From Clusia tigrina (taxonomy: Eukaryota; Arthropoda; Insecta; Diptera; Clusiidae), in the NCBI GenBank assembly GCA_920105625.2, contig OV050033.1, forward strand, positions 94,056,280 through 94,120,279: a stretch of DNA of 64,000 nucleotides, given 5' to 3'. The notes under the pieces were generated by a model. It was not told the origin of the DNA. It made no database searches and was given only the letters and a program-made list of their open reading frames with translations. How positions within the stretch are numbered: the first letter of the stretch is position 1; the number at the start of each line of letters is the position of its first letter. The position numbers were made by a program, and so were the translations under genes. Below, in pieces: positions 24,098-38,182 of the stretch.

Positions 24098-25469
24098 ACG
24101 TCCTACACCTATCAAAGTTTGAAACATACAAATGCTTGTAACTTTTTACTGGAGCGTCATAAAACCTTGAAATTTTGTAACAATAAAGTACTCGAGCCTC
24201 TTATCAATTTAAGCTATCGCTCAAAGCTATGCTACCCTTGAGTCCCAAATCAAACACTGATAAAGCTTCAAATGGCCCTATCTTCTATACGGTACGTCCT
24301 ACACCTATCAAAGTTTGCAACATACAAATGCTTGTAACTTTTTACTGGAGCGTCATAAAACCTGGAAATTTTGTAACAATAAAGTACTCGAGCCTCTTGT
24401 CAATTTAAGCTATCGCTCAAAGCTGTGCTACCCTTGAGCCCCAAATCAAACACTGATAAAGCTTCAAATGGCCCTATCTTTTATACGGTACGTCCTACAC
24501 CTATCAAAGTTTGCAACATACAAATGCTTGTAACTTTTTACTGGAGCGTCATAAAACCTTGAAATTTTGTAACAATAAAGTACTCGAGCCTCTTGTCAAT
24601 TTAAGCTATCGCTCAAAGCTATGCTACCCTTGAGTCCCAAATCAAACACTGATAAAAATTCAAATGGCCCTAACTTCTATACGGTACGTCCTACACCTAT
24701 CAAAGTTTGCAACATACAAATGCTTGTAACTTTTTACTGGAGCGTCATAAAACCTTGAAATTTTGTAACAATAAAGTACTCGAGCCTCTTGTCAATTTAA
24801 GCTATCGCTCAAAGCTATGCTACCCTTGAGTCCCAAATCAAACACTGATAAAAATTCAAATGGCCCTAACTTCTATATGGTACGTCTTACACCTATCAAA
24901 GTTTGCAACATATAAATGCTTGTAACTTTTTACTGGAGCGTCATAAAACCTTGAAATTTTGTAACAATAAAGTACTCGAGCCTCTTGTCAATTTAAGCTA
25001 TCGCTCAAAGCTGTGGTACCCTTGAGTCCCAAATCAAACACTGATAAAGCTTCAAATGGCCCTAACTTCTATACGGTACGTCCTACACCTATCAAAGTTT
25101 GCAACATACAAATGCTTGTAACTTTTTACTGGAGCGTCATAAAACCTAGAAATTTTGTAACAATAAAGTTCTCGAGCCTCTTGTCAATTTAAGGTGTCGC
25201 TCAAAGCTGTGGTACCCTTGAGTCCCAAATCAAACACTGATAAAGCTTCAAATGGCCCTAACTTCTATTCAGTACGTCCTACACCTATCAAAGTTTGCAA
25301 CGTACAAATGCTTGTAACTTTTTACTGGAGCGTCATAATACCTTGAAATTTTGTAACAATAAAGTACTCGAGCTTCTTGTGAATTTAAGCTATCGCTCAA
25401 AGCTGTGCTACCCTTATGTCCCAAATCAAACACTGATAAAAATTCAAATGGCCCTAACTTCTATACGGT
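24098..25469 (+). repeat. Degenerate 7-monomer cassette, copy 1 of 3
   Basis: This is related to the 7-monomer cassette but starts with a GAAACATAC, TTATCAATTT monomer in place of the ACATAGAAAT one, and its CATATAAATG monomer lacks the GAGAATCTT change. The CCTAGAAAT, GTTCTCGAG, CTATTCAG and GCAACGTAC monomers follow in order. The last has CTATCGCTC in place of CTATATCTC. The same seven-monomer order returns at 31,154-32,525 and 36,054-37,425. Confidence 0.82.
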
Positions 25470-25529
25470 ACGTCCTACACCTATCAAAGTTTGCAACATA
25501 CAAATGCTTGTAACTTTTTACTGGAGCGT

Positions 25530-26550
25530 CATAAAACCTTGAAATTTTGTAACAATAAAGTACTCGAGCCTCTTGTCAATTTAAGCTATCGGTCAAAGCT
25601 GTGCTACCCTTGTGTCCCAAATCAAACTCTGATAAAAATTCAAATGGCCCTAACTTCTATACGGTGCGTCCTACACCTATCAAAGTTTGCAAAATACAAA
25701 TGCTTGTAACTTTTTACTGGAGCGTCATAAAACCTTGAAATTTTGTAACAATAAAGTACTCGAGCCTCTTATCAATTTAAGCTATCGCTCAAAGCTATGC
25801 TACCCTTGAGTCCCAAATCAAACACTGATAAAAATTCAAATGGCCCTAACTTCTATACGGTACGTCCTACACCTATCAAAGTTTGCAACATACAAATGCT
25901 TGTAACTTTTTACTGGAGCGTCATAAAACCTTGAAATTTTGTAACAATAAAGTACTCGAGCATCTTGTCAATTTAAGCTATCGCTCAAAGCTATGCTACC
26001 CTTGAGCCCCAAATCAAACACTGATAAAACTTCAAATGGCCCTAACTTCTATACGGTACGTCCTACACCTATCAAAGTTTGCAACATACAAATGCTTCTA
26101 ACTTTTTACTGGAGCGTCATAAAACCTTGAAATTTTGTAACAATAAAGTTCTCGATCCTCTTGTCAATTTAAGCTATCGCTCAAAGCTGTGGTACCCTTG
26201 AGTCCCAAATCAAACACTGATAAAGCTTCAAATGCCCCTAACTTCTATTCAGTACGTTCTACACCTATCAAAGTTTGCAACATACAAATGCTTGTAACTT
26301 TTTACTGGAGCGTCATAAAACCTTGAAATTTTGTAACAATAAAGTTCTCGATCCTCTTGTCAATTTAAGCTATCGCTCAAAGCTGTGGTACCCTTGAGTC
26401 CCAAATCAAACACTGATAAAGCTTCAAATGGCCCTAACTTCTATTCAGTACGTCCTACACCTATCAAAGTTTGCAACATACAAATGCTTGTAACTTTTTA
26501 CTGGAGCGTCATAATACCTTGAAATTTTGTAACAATAAAGTACTCGAGCC
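25530..26550 (+). repeat. 6-monomer tandem duplication, copy 1
   Basis: This matches 26,706-27,726 at a shift of 1,176 bp (six monomers). Shared rare variants are CGGTGCGTCC with GCAAAATAC, TTGAGCCCC with AAAACTTC, GCTTCTAAC, GTTCTCGATCC (twice), AATGCCCC and AGTACGTTC. I saw a few differences, such as AGCATCTT here against AGCCTCTT in copy 2. Confidence 0.85.
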
Positions 26551-26705
26551 TCTTGTCAATTTAAGCTATCGCTCAAAGCTGTGCTACCCTTGTGTCCCAA
26601 ATCAAACACTGATAAAAAGTCAAATGGCCCTAACTTCTATACGGTACGTCCTACACCTATAAAAGTTTGCAACATACAAATGCTTGTAACTTTTTACTGG
26701 AGCGT

Positions 26706-27726
26706 CATAATACCTTGAAATTTTGTAACAATAAAGTACTCGAGCCTCTTGTCAATTTAAGCTATCGGTCAAAGCTGTGCTACCCTTGTGTCCCAAATCA
26801 AACTCTGATAAAAATTCAAATGGCCCTAACTTCTATACGGTGCGTCCTACACCTATCAAAGTTTGCAAAATACAAATGCTTGTAACTTTTTACTGGAGCG
26901 TCATAAAACCTTGAAATTTTGTAACAATAAAGTACTCGAGCCTCTTATCAATTTAAGCTATCGCTCAAAGCTATGCTACCCTTGAGTCCCAAATCAAACA
27001 CTGATAAAAATTCAAATGGCCCTAACTTCTATACGGTACGTCCTACACCTATCAAAGTTTGCAACATACAAATGCTTGTAACTTTTTACTGGAGCGTCAT
27101 AAAACCTTGAAATTTTGTAACAATAAAGTACTCGAGCCTCTTGTCAATTTAAGCTATCGCTCAAAGCTATGCTACCCTTGAGCCCCAAATCAAACACTAA
27201 TAAAACTTCAAATGGCCCTAACTTCTATACGGTACGTCCTACACCTATCAAAGTTTGCAACATACAAATGCTTCTAACTTTTTACTGGAGCGTCATAAAA
27301 CCTTGAAATTTTGTAACAATAAAGTTCTCGATCCTCTTGTCAATTTAAGCTATCGCTCAAAGCTGTGGTACCCTTGAGTCCCAAATCAAACACTGATAAA
27401 GCTTCAAATGCCCCTAACTTCTATTCAGTACGTTCTACACCTATCAAAGTTTGCAACATACAAATGCTTGTAACTTTTTACTGGAGCGTCATAAAACCTT
27501 GAAATTTTGTAACAATAAAGTTCTCGATCCTCTTGTCAATTTAAGCTATCGCTCAAAGCTGTGGTACCCTTGAGTCCCAAATCAAACACTGATAAAGCTT
27601 CAAATGGCCCTAACTTCTATTCAGTACGTCCTACACCTATCAAAGTTTGCAACATACAAATGCTTGTAACTTTTTACTGGAGCGTCATAATACCTTGAAA
27701 TTTTGTAACAATAAAGTACTCGAGCC
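26706..27726 (+). repeat. 6-monomer tandem duplication, copy 2
   Basis: This is the direct tandem partner of 25,530-26,550. It ends inside the monomer that starts at 27,626, whose second half is unusually diverged (CCTCGTGTC, AGCTGTCGCTC, CAAACATTG, CTTCATAGGACC). The GTTCTCGATCC variant, which loses the XhoI site, first becomes common in this block. Confidence 0.85.
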
Positions 27727-28382
27727 TCGTGTCAATTTAAGCTGTCGCTCAAAGCTGTGCTACCCTTGTGTCCCAAATCAAACATTGATAAAACTTCATA
27801 GGACCCTAACTTCTATACGGTACGTCCTACACCTATAAAAGTTTGCAACATACAAATGCTTGTAACTTTTTACTGGAGCGTCATAATACCTTGAAATTTT
27901 GTAACAATAAAGTACTCGAGCCTCTTGTCAATTTAAGCTATCGCTCAAAGCTGTGCTACCCTTGTGTCCCAAATCAAACACTGATAAAAATTCAAATGGC
28001 CCTAACTTCTATACGGTACGTCCTACACCTATAAAAGTTTGCAACATACAAATGCTTGTAACTTTTTACTGGAGCGTCATAAAACCTTGAAATTTTGTAA
28101 CAATTAAGTACTCGAGCCTCTTATCAATTTCAGCTATCGCTCAAAGCTATGCTACCCTTGAGTCCCAAATCAAACACTGATAAAAATTCAAATGGCCCTA
28201 ACTTCTATACGGTACGTCCTACACCTATCAAAGTTTGCAACATACAAATGCTTGTAACTTTTTACTGGAGCGTCATAAAACCTTGAAATTTTGTAACAAT
28301 AAAGTACTCGAGCCTCTTGTCAATTTAAGCTATCGCTCAAAGCTATGCTACCCTTGAGTCCCAAATCAAACACTGATAAAAA

Positions 28383-31300
28383 TTCAAATGGCCCTAACTT
28401 CTATACGGTACGTCCTACACCTATCAAAGTTTGCAACATACAAATGCTTGTAACTTTTTACTGGAGCGTCATAAAACCTTGAAATTTTGCAACAATAAAG
28501 TACTCGAGCCTCTTGTCAATTTAAGTTATCGCTCAAAACTATGCTACCCTTGAGTCTCAAATCAAACACTGATAAAGCTTCAAATGGCCCTAACTTCTAT
28601 ACGGTACGTCCTACACCAATCAAAGTTTGCAACATACAAATGCTTGTAACTTTTTACTGGAGCGTCATAATACCTTGAAATTTTGTAACAATAAAGTACT
28701 CGAGCCTCTTGTCAATTTAAGAAATCGCTCAAAGCTGTGCTACCCTTGTGTCCCAAATCAAACACTGATAAAAATTCAAATGGCCCTAACTTCTATACGG
28801 TACTTCCTACACCTATCAAAGTTTGCAACATACAAATGCTTGTAACTTTTTACTGGAGCGTCATAAAACCTTAAAATTTTGCAACAATAAAGTACTCGAG
28901 CCTCTTGTCAATTTAAGTTATCGCTCAAAACTATGCTACCCTTGAGTCTCAAATCAAACACTGATAAAGCTTCAAATGGCCCTAACTTCTATACGATACG
29001 TCCTACACCTATCAAAGTTTGCAACATATAAATGCTTGTAACTTTTTACTGGCGCGTCATAAAACCTTGAAATTTTGTAACAATAAAGTACTCGAGCCTC
29101 TTGTCAATTTAAGCTATCGCTCAAAGCTGTGTTACCCTTGAGGCCCAAAACAAACACTGATAAAGCTTCAAATGGCCCTAACTTCTATACGGTACGTCCT
29201 ACACCTATCAAAGTTTGCAACATACGAATGCTTGTAACTTTTTACTGGAGCGTCATAAAACCTTGAAATTTTGTAACAATAAAGTACTCGAGCCCCTTGT
29301 CAATTTAAGCCATCGCTCAAAGCTGTGCTACCCTTGAGTCCCAAATCAAACACTGATAAAACTTCAAATGGCCCTAACTTCTATACGGTACGTCCTACAC
29401 CTATCAATGTTTGCAACATACAAATGCTTGTAACTTTTTACTGGAGCGTCATAAAACCTTGAAATTTTGTAACAATAAAGTACTCGAGCCCCTTGTCAAT
29501 TTAAGCTATCGCTCAAAGCTGTGCTACCCTTGAGTCCCAAATCAAACACTGATAAATCTTCAAATGTCCCTAACTTCTACACGGTACGTCCTACACCTAT
29601 CAAAGTTTGCAACATACAAATGCTTGTAACTTTTTACTGGAGCGTCATAAAACCTTGAAATTTTGTAGCAATAAAGTACTCGAGCATCTTGTCAATTTAA
29701 GCTATCGCTCAAAGCTATGCTACCCTTGAGTCCCAAATCAAACACTGATAAAAATTTAAATGGCCCTAACTTCGATACGGTACGTCCTACACCTATCAAA
29801 GTTTGCAACATACAAATGCTTCTAACTTTTTACTGGAGCGTCATAAAACCTTGAAATTTTGTAACAATAAAGTTCTCGATCCTCTTGTCAATTTAAGCTA
29901 TCGCTCAAAGCTGTGGTACCCTTGAGTCACAAATCAAACACTGATAAAGCTTCTAATGGCCCTAACTTCTATTCAGTACGTCCTACACCTATCAAAGTTT
30001 GCAACATACAAATGCTTGTAACTTTTTACTGGAGCGTCATAATACCTTGAAATTTTGTAACAATAAAGTACTCGAGCCTCTTGTCAATTTAAGCTATCGC
30101 TCAAAGCTGTGCTACCCTTGTGTCCCAAATCAAACACTGATAAAAATTCAAATCGCCCTAACTTCTATACGGTACGTCCTACATCTATCAAAGTTTGCAA
30201 CATACAAATGCTTGTAACTTTTTACTGGAGCGTCATAATACCTTGAAATTTTGTAACAATAAAGTACTCGAGCCTCTTGTCAATTTAAGCTATCGCTCAA
30301 AGCTGTGCTACCCTTGTGTCCCAAATCAAACACTGATAAAAATTCAAATGGCCCTAACTTCTATACGGTACGTCCTACACCTATCAAAGTTTGCAACATA
30401 CAAATGCTTGTAACTTTTTACTGGAGCGTCATAAAACCTTGAAAATTTGCAACAATAAAGTACTCGAGCCTCTTGTCAATTTAAGTTATCGCTCAAAACT
30501 ATGCTACCCTTGAGTCTCAAATCAAACACTGATAAAGCTTCAAATGGCCCTAACTTCTATACGGTACGTCCTACACCTATCAACGTTTGCAACATATAAA
30601 TGCTTGTAACTTTTTACTGGAGCGTCATAAAACCTTGAAATTTTGTAACAATAAAGTACTCGAGCCTCTTGTCAATTTAAGCTATCGCTCAAAGCTGTGT
30701 TACCCTTGAGTAACAAATCAAACACTGATAAAGCTTCAAATGGCCCTAACTTCTATACGGTACGTCCTACACCTATCAAAGTTTGCAACATACGAATGCT
30801 TGTAACTTTTTACTGGAGCGTCATAACACCTTGAAATTTTGTAACAATAAAGTACTCGAGCCCCTTGTCAATTTAAGCCATCGCTCAAAGCTGTGCTACC
30901 CTTGAGTCCCAAATCAAACACTGATAAATCTTCAAATGGCCCTATCTTCTATACGGTACGTCCTACACCTATCAAAGTTTGCAACATACAAATGCTTGTA
31001 ACTTTTTAGTGGAGCGTCATAAAACCTTGAAATTTTGTAACAATAAAGTACTCGAGCCTCTTGTCAATTTAAGCTATCGGTCAAAGCTGTGCTACCCTTG
31101 TGTCCCAAATCAAACTCTGATAAAAATTCAAATGGCCCTAACTTCTATACGGTACGTCCTACACCTATCAAAGTTTGAAACATACAAATGCTTGTAACTT
31201 TTTACTGGAGCGTCATAAAACCTTGAAATTTTGTAACAATAAAGTACTCGAGCCTCTCATCAATTTAAGCTATCGCTCAAAGCTATGCTACCCTTGAGTC

Positions 31301-33282
31301 CCAAATCAAACACTGATAAAGCTTCAAATGGAACTATCTTCTATACGGTACGTCCTACACCTATCAAAGTTTGCAACATACAAATGCTTGTAACTTTTTA
31401 CTGGAGCGTCATAAAACCTGGAAATTTTGTAACAATAAAGTACTCGAGCCTCTTGTCAATTTAAGCTATCGCTCAAAGCTGTGCTACCCTTGAGCCCCAA
31501 ATCAAACACTGATAAAGCTTCAAATGGCCCTATCTTTTATACAGTACGTCCTACACCTATCAAAGTTTGCAACATACAAATGCTTGTAACTTTTTACTGG
31601 AGCGTCATAAAACCTTGAAATTTTGTAACAATAAAGTACTCGAGCCTCTTGTCAATTTAAGCTATCGCTCAAAGCTATGCTACCCTTGAGTCCCAAATCA
31701 AACACTGATAAAAATTCAAATGGCCCTAACTTCTATACGGTACGTCCTACACCTATCAAAGTTTGCAACATACAAATGCTTGTAACTTTTTACTGGAGCG
31801 TCATAAAACCTTGAAATTTTGTAACAATAAAGTACTCGAGCCTCTTGTCAATTTAAGCTATCGCTCAAAGCTATGCTACCCTTGAGTCCCAAATCAAACA
31901 CTGATAAAAATTCAAATGGCCCTAACTTATATATGGTACGTCCTACACCTATCAAAGTTTGCAACATATAAATGCTTGTAACTTTTTACTGGAGCATCAT
32001 AAAACCTTGAAATTTTGTAACAATAAAGTACTCGAGCCTCTTGTCAATTTAAGCTATCGCTCAAAGCTGTGGTACCCTTGAGTCCCAAATCAAACACTGA
32101 TAAAGCTTCAAATGGCCCTAACTTCTATACGGTACGTCCTACACCTATCAAAGTTTGCAACATACAAATGCTTGTAACTTTTTACTGGAGCGTCATAAAA
32201 CCTAGAAATTTTGTAACAATAAAGTTCTCGAGCCTCTTGTCAGTTTAAGGTATCGCTCAAAGCTGTGGTACCCTTGAGTCACAAATCAAACACTGATAAA
32301 GCTTCAAATGGCCCTAACTTCTATTCAGTACGTCCTACACCTATCAAAGTTTGCAACGTACAAATGCTTGTAACTTTTTACTGGAGCGTCATAATACCTT
32401 GAAATTTTGTAACAATAAAGTACTCGAGCCTCTTGTGAATTTAAGCTATCGCTCAAAGCTGTGCTACCCTTGTGTCCCAAATCAAACACTGATAAAAATT
32501 CAAATGGCCCTAACTTCTATACGGTACGTCCTACACCTATCAAAGTTTGCAACATACAAATGCTTGTAACTTTTTACTGGAGCGTCATAAAACCTTGAAA
32601 TTTTGTAACAATAAAGTACTCGAGCCTCTTGTCAATTTAAGCTATCGGTCAAAGCTGTGCTACCCTTGTGTCCCAAATCAAACTCTGATAAAAATTCAAA
32701 TGGCCCTAACTTCTATACGGTACGTCCTACACCTATCAAAGTTTGCAACATACAAATGCTTGTAACTTTTTACTGGAGCGTCATAAAACCTTGAAATTTT
32801 GTAACAATAAAGTACTCGAGCCTCTTATCAATTTAAGCTATCGCTCAAAGCTATGCTACCCTTGAGTCCCAAATCAAACACTGATAAAAATTCAAATGGC
32901 CCTAACTTCTATACGGTACGTCCTACACCTATCAAAGTTTGCAACATACAAATGCTTCTAACTTTTTACTGGAGCGTCATAAAACCTTGAAATTTTGTAA
33001 CAATAAAGTTCTCGATCCTCTTGTCAATTTAAGCTATCGCTCAAAGCTGTGGTACCCTTGAGTCCCAAATCAAACACTGATAAAGCTTCAAATGGCCCTA
33101 ACTTCTATTCAGTACGTCCTACACCTATCAAAGTTTGCAACATACAAATGCTTGTAACTTTTTACTGGAGCGTCATAAAACCTTGAAATTTTGTAACAAT
33201 AAAGTACTCGAGCCTCTTGTCAATTTAAGCTATCGCTCAAAGCTGTGGTACCCTTGAGTCCCAAATCAAACACTGATAAAGC
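28383..33282 (+). repeat. 25-monomer (4,900-bp) tandem duplication, copy 1
   Basis: The stretch 28,383-33,379 aligns with 33,283-38,279 with no length change. In a landmark comparison along the whole length I found only two substitutions (29,361 and 29,408 against 34,261 and 34,308). Even very rare private variants are shared: CACCAATC, TTAAGAAATCGC, GGTACTTCC, TTAAAATTTT, TTGAGGCCCAAAAC, TTTTGTAGCAAT, TTCGATACGG, TTCTAATGGC, AAATCGCCC, CAACGTTTGC, TTTTAGTGG, GGAACTATC and CAGTTTAAGG. The copies were therefore made very recently, or are an assembly duplication. Confidence 0.93.
31154..32525 (+). repeat. Degenerate 7-monomer cassette, copy 2 of 3
   Basis: It repeats the monomer order of 24,098-25,469 at a distance of 7,056 bp (36 monomers): GAAACATAC; CCTGGAAAT with TTGAGCCCC; two AAAAATTC monomers; CATATAAATG; CCTAGAAAT with GTTCTCGAG; GCAACGTAC with TTGTGAATTT. 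Its own changes are CCTCTCATC, GGAACTATC, GGAGCATC and CAGTTTAAGG. It lies inside copy 1 of the 4.9-kb duplication. Confidence 0.82.
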
Positions 33283-36200
33283 TTCAAATGGCCCTAACTT
33301 CTATACGGTACGTCCTACACCTATCAAAGTTTGCAACATACAAATGCTTGTAACTTTTTACTGGAGCGTCATAAAACCTTGAAATTTTGCAACAATAAAG
33401 TACTCGAGCCTCTTGTCAATTTAAGTTATCGCTCAAAACTATGCTACCCTTGAGTCTCAAATCAAACACTGATAAAGCTTCAAATGGCCCTAACTTCTAT
33501 ACGGTACGTCCTACACCAATCAAAGTTTGCAACATACAAATGCTTGTAACTTTTTACTGGAGCGTCATAATACCTTGAAATTTTGTAACAATAAAGTACT
33601 CGAGCCTCTTGTCAATTTAAGAAATCGCTCAAAGCTGTGCTACCCTTGTGTCCCAAATCAAACACTGATAAAAATTCAAATGGCCCTAACTTCTATACGG
33701 TACTTCCTACACCTATCAAAGTTTGCAACATACAAATGCTTGTAACTTTTTACTGGAGCGTCATAAAACCTTAAAATTTTGCAACAATAAAGTACTCGAG
33801 CCTCTTGTCAATTTAAGTTATCGCTCAAAACTATGCTACCCTTGAGTCTCAAATCAAACACTGATAAAGCTTCAAATGGCCCTAACTTCTATACGATACG
33901 TCCTACACCTATCAAAGTTTGCAACATATAAATGCTTGTAACTTTTTACTGGCGCGTCATAAAACCTTGAAATTTTGTAACAATAAAGTACTCGAGCCTC
34001 TTGTCAATTTAAGCTATCGCTCAAAGCTGTGTTACCCTTGAGGCCCAAAACAAACACTGATAAAGCTTCAAATGGCCCTAACTTCTATACGGTACGTCCT
34101 ACACCTATCAAAGTTTGCAACATACGAATGCTTGTAACTTTTTACTGGAGCGTCATAAAACCTTGAAATTTTGTAACAATAAAGTACTCGAGCCCCTTGT
34201 CAATTTAAGCCATCGCTCAAAGCTGTGCTACCCTTGAGTCCCAAATCAAACACTGATAAATCTTCAAATGGCCCTAACTTCTATACGGTACGTCCTACAC
34301 CTATCAAAGTTTGCAACATACAAATGCTTGTAACTTTTTACTGGAGCGTCATAAAACCTTGAAATTTTGTAACAATAAAGTACTCGAGCCCCTTGTCAAT
34401 TTAAGCTATCGCTCAAAGCTGTGCTACCCTTGAGTCCCAAATCAAACACTGATAAATCTTCAAATGTCCCTAACTTCTACACGGTACGTCCTACACCTAT
34501 CAAAGTTTGCAACATACAAATGCTTGTAACTTTTTACTGGAGCGTCATAAAACCTTGAAATTTTGTAGCAATAAAGTACTCGAGCATCTTGTCAATTTAA
34601 GCTATCGCTCAAAGCTATGCTACCCTTGAGTCCCAAATCAAACACTGATAAAAATTTAAATGGCCCTAACTTCGATACGGTACGTCCTACACCTATCAAA
34701 GTTTGCAACATACAAATGCTTCTAACTTTTTACTGGAGCGTCATAAAACCTTGAAATTTTGTAACAATAAAGTTCTCGATCCTCTTGTCAATTTAAGCTA
34801 TCGCTCAAAGCTGTGGTACCCTTGAGTCACAAATCAAACACTGATAAAGCTTCTAATGGCCCTAACTTCTATTCAGTACGTCCTACACCTATCAAAGTTT
34901 GCAACATACAAATGCTTGTAACTTTTTACTGGAGCGTCATAATACCTTGAAATTTTGTAACAATAAAGTACTCGAGCCTCTTGTCAATTTAAGCTATCGC
35001 TCAAAGCTGTGCTACCCTTGTGTCCCAAATCAAACACTGATAAAAATTCAAATCGCCCTAACTTCTATACGGTACGTCCTACATCTATCAAAGTTTGCAA
35101 CATACAAATGCTTGTAACTTTTTACTGGAGCGTCATAATACCTTGAAATTTTGTAACAATAAAGTACTCGAGCCTCTTGTCAATTTAAGCTATCGCTCAA
35201 AGCTGTGCTACCCTTGTGTCCCAAATCAAACACTGATAAAAATTCAAATGGCCCTAACTTCTATACGGTACGTCCTACACCTATCAAAGTTTGCAACATA
35301 CAAATGCTTGTAACTTTTTACTGGAGCGTCATAAAACCTTGAAAATTTGCAACAATAAAGTACTCGAGCCTCTTGTCAATTTAAGTTATCGCTCAAAACT
35401 ATGCTACCCTTGAGTCTCAAATCAAACACTGATAAAGCTTCAAATGGCCCTAACTTCTATACGGTACGTCCTACACCTATCAACGTTTGCAACATATAAA
35501 TGCTTGTAACTTTTTACTGGAGCGTCATAAAACCTTGAAATTTTGTAACAATAAAGTACTCGAGCCTCTTGTCAATTTAAGCTATCGCTCAAAGCTGTGT
35601 TACCCTTGAGTAACAAATCAAACACTGATAAAGCTTCAAATGGCCCTAACTTCTATACGGTACGTCCTACACCTATCAAAGTTTGCAACATACGAATGCT
35701 TGTAACTTTTTACTGGAGCGTCATAACACCTTGAAATTTTGTAACAATAAAGTACTCGAGCCCCTTGTCAATTTAAGCCATCGCTCAAAGCTGTGCTACC
35801 CTTGAGTCCCAAATCAAACACTGATAAATCTTCAAATGGCCCTATCTTCTATACGGTACGTCCTACACCTATCAAAGTTTGCAACATACAAATGCTTGTA
35901 ACTTTTTAGTGGAGCGTCATAAAACCTTGAAATTTTGTAACAATAAAGTACTCGAGCCTCTTGTCAATTTAAGCTATCGGTCAAAGCTGTGCTACCCTTG
36001 TGTCCCAAATCAAACTCTGATAAAAATTCAAATGGCCCTAACTTCTATACGGTACGTCCTACACCTATCAAAGTTTGAAACATACAAATGCTTGTAACTT
36101 TTTACTGGAGCGTCATAAAACCTTGAAATTTTGTAACAATAAAGTACTCGAGCCTCTCATCAATTTAAGCTATCGCTCAAAGCTATGCTACCCTTGAGTC

Positions 36201-38182
36201 CCAAATCAAACACTGATAAAGCTTCAAATGGAACTATCTTCTATACGGTACGTCCTACACCTATCAAAGTTTGCAACATACAAATGCTTGTAACTTTTTA
36301 CTGGAGCGTCATAAAACCTGGAAATTTTGTAACAATAAAGTACTCGAGCCTCTTGTCAATTTAAGCTATCGCTCAAAGCTGTGCTACCCTTGAGCCCCAA
36401 ATCAAACACTGATAAAGCTTCAAATGGCCCTATCTTTTATACAGTACGTCCTACACCTATCAAAGTTTGCAACATACAAATGCTTGTAACTTTTTACTGG
36501 AGCGTCATAAAACCTTGAAATTTTGTAACAATAAAGTACTCGAGCCTCTTGTCAATTTAAGCTATCGCTCAAAGCTATGCTACCCTTGAGTCCCAAATCA
36601 AACACTGATAAAAATTCAAATGGCCCTAACTTCTATACGGTACGTCCTACACCTATCAAAGTTTGCAACATACAAATGCTTGTAACTTTTTACTGGAGCG
36701 TCATAAAACCTTGAAATTTTGTAACAATAAAGTACTCGAGCCTCTTGTCAATTTAAGCTATCGCTCAAAGCTATGCTACCCTTGAGTCCCAAATCAAACA
36801 CTGATAAAAATTCAAATGGCCCTAACTTATATATGGTACGTCCTACACCTATCAAAGTTTGCAACATATAAATGCTTGTAACTTTTTACTGGAGCATCAT
36901 AAAACCTTGAAATTTTGTAACAATAAAGTACTCGAGCCTCTTGTCAATTTAAGCTATCGCTCAAAGCTGTGGTACCCTTGAGTCCCAAATCAAACACTGA
37001 TAAAGCTTCAAATGGCCCTAACTTCTATACGGTACGTCCTACACCTATCAAAGTTTGCAACATACAAATGCTTGTAACTTTTTACTGGAGCGTCATAAAA
37101 CCTAGAAATTTTGTAACAATAAAGTTCTCGAGCCTCTTGTCAGTTTAAGGTATCGCTCAAAGCTGTGGTACCCTTGAGTCACAAATCAAACACTGATAAA
37201 GCTTCAAATGGCCCTAACTTCTATTCAGTACGTCCTACACCTATCAAAGTTTGCAACGTACAAATGCTTGTAACTTTTTACTGGAGCGTCATAATACCTT
37301 GAAATTTTGTAACAATAAAGTACTCGAGCCTCTTGTGAATTTAAGCTATCGCTCAAAGCTGTGCTACCCTTGTGTCCCAAATCAAACACTGATAAAAATT
37401 CAAATGGCCCTAACTTCTATACGGTACGTCCTACACCTATCAAAGTTTGCAACATACAAATGCTTGTAACTTTTTACTGGAGCGTCATAAAACCTTGAAA
37501 TTTTGTAACAATAAAGTACTCGAGCCTCTTGTCAATTTAAGCTATCGGTCAAAGCTGTGCTACCCTTGTGTCCCAAATCAAACTCTGATAAAAATTCAAA
37601 TGGCCCTAACTTCTATACGGTACGTCCTACACCTATCAAAGTTTGCAACATACAAATGCTTGTAACTTTTTACTGGAGCGTCATAAAACCTTGAAATTTT
37701 GTAACAATAAAGTACTCGAGCCTCTTATCAATTTAAGCTATCGCTCAAAGCTATGCTACCCTTGAGTCCCAAATCAAACACTGATAAAAATTCAAATGGC
37801 CCTAACTTCTATACGGTACGTCCTACACCTATCAAAGTTTGCAACATACAAATGCTTCTAACTTTTTACTGGAGCGTCATAAAACCTTGAAATTTTGTAA
37901 CAATAAAGTTCTCGATCCTCTTGTCAATTTAAGCTATCGCTCAAAGCTGTGGTACCCTTGAGTCCCAAATCAAACACTGATAAAGCTTCAAATGGCCCTA
38001 ACTTCTATTCAGTACGTCCTACACCTATCAAAGTTTGCAACATACAAATGCTTGTAACTTTTTACTGGAGCGTCATAAAACCTTGAAATTTTGTAACAAT
38101 AAAGTACTCGAGCCTCTTGTCAATTTAAGCTATCGCTCAAAGCTGTGGTACCCTTGAGTCCCAAATCAAACACTGATAAAGC
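33283..38182 (+). repeat. 25-monomer (4,900-bp) tandem duplication, copy 2
   Basis: It directly abuts copy 1, and the match runs on for a further 97 bases to 38,279, where CCTTGAAAT (copy 1 side, 33,380) is replaced by CCTAGAAAT. The degenerate 7-monomer cassette is included in both copies (31,154 and 36,054). No boundary sequence other than satellite is present, so the event happened within register by exchange or amplification. Confidence 0.93.
36054..37425 (+). repeat. Degenerate 7-monomer cassette, copy 3 of 3
   Basis: It exists because the 4.9-kb block was duplicated. All private changes of 31,154-32,525 (CCTCTCATC, GGAACTATC, GGAGCATC, CAGTTTAAGG) are present again at +4,900 bp. Confidence 0.9.
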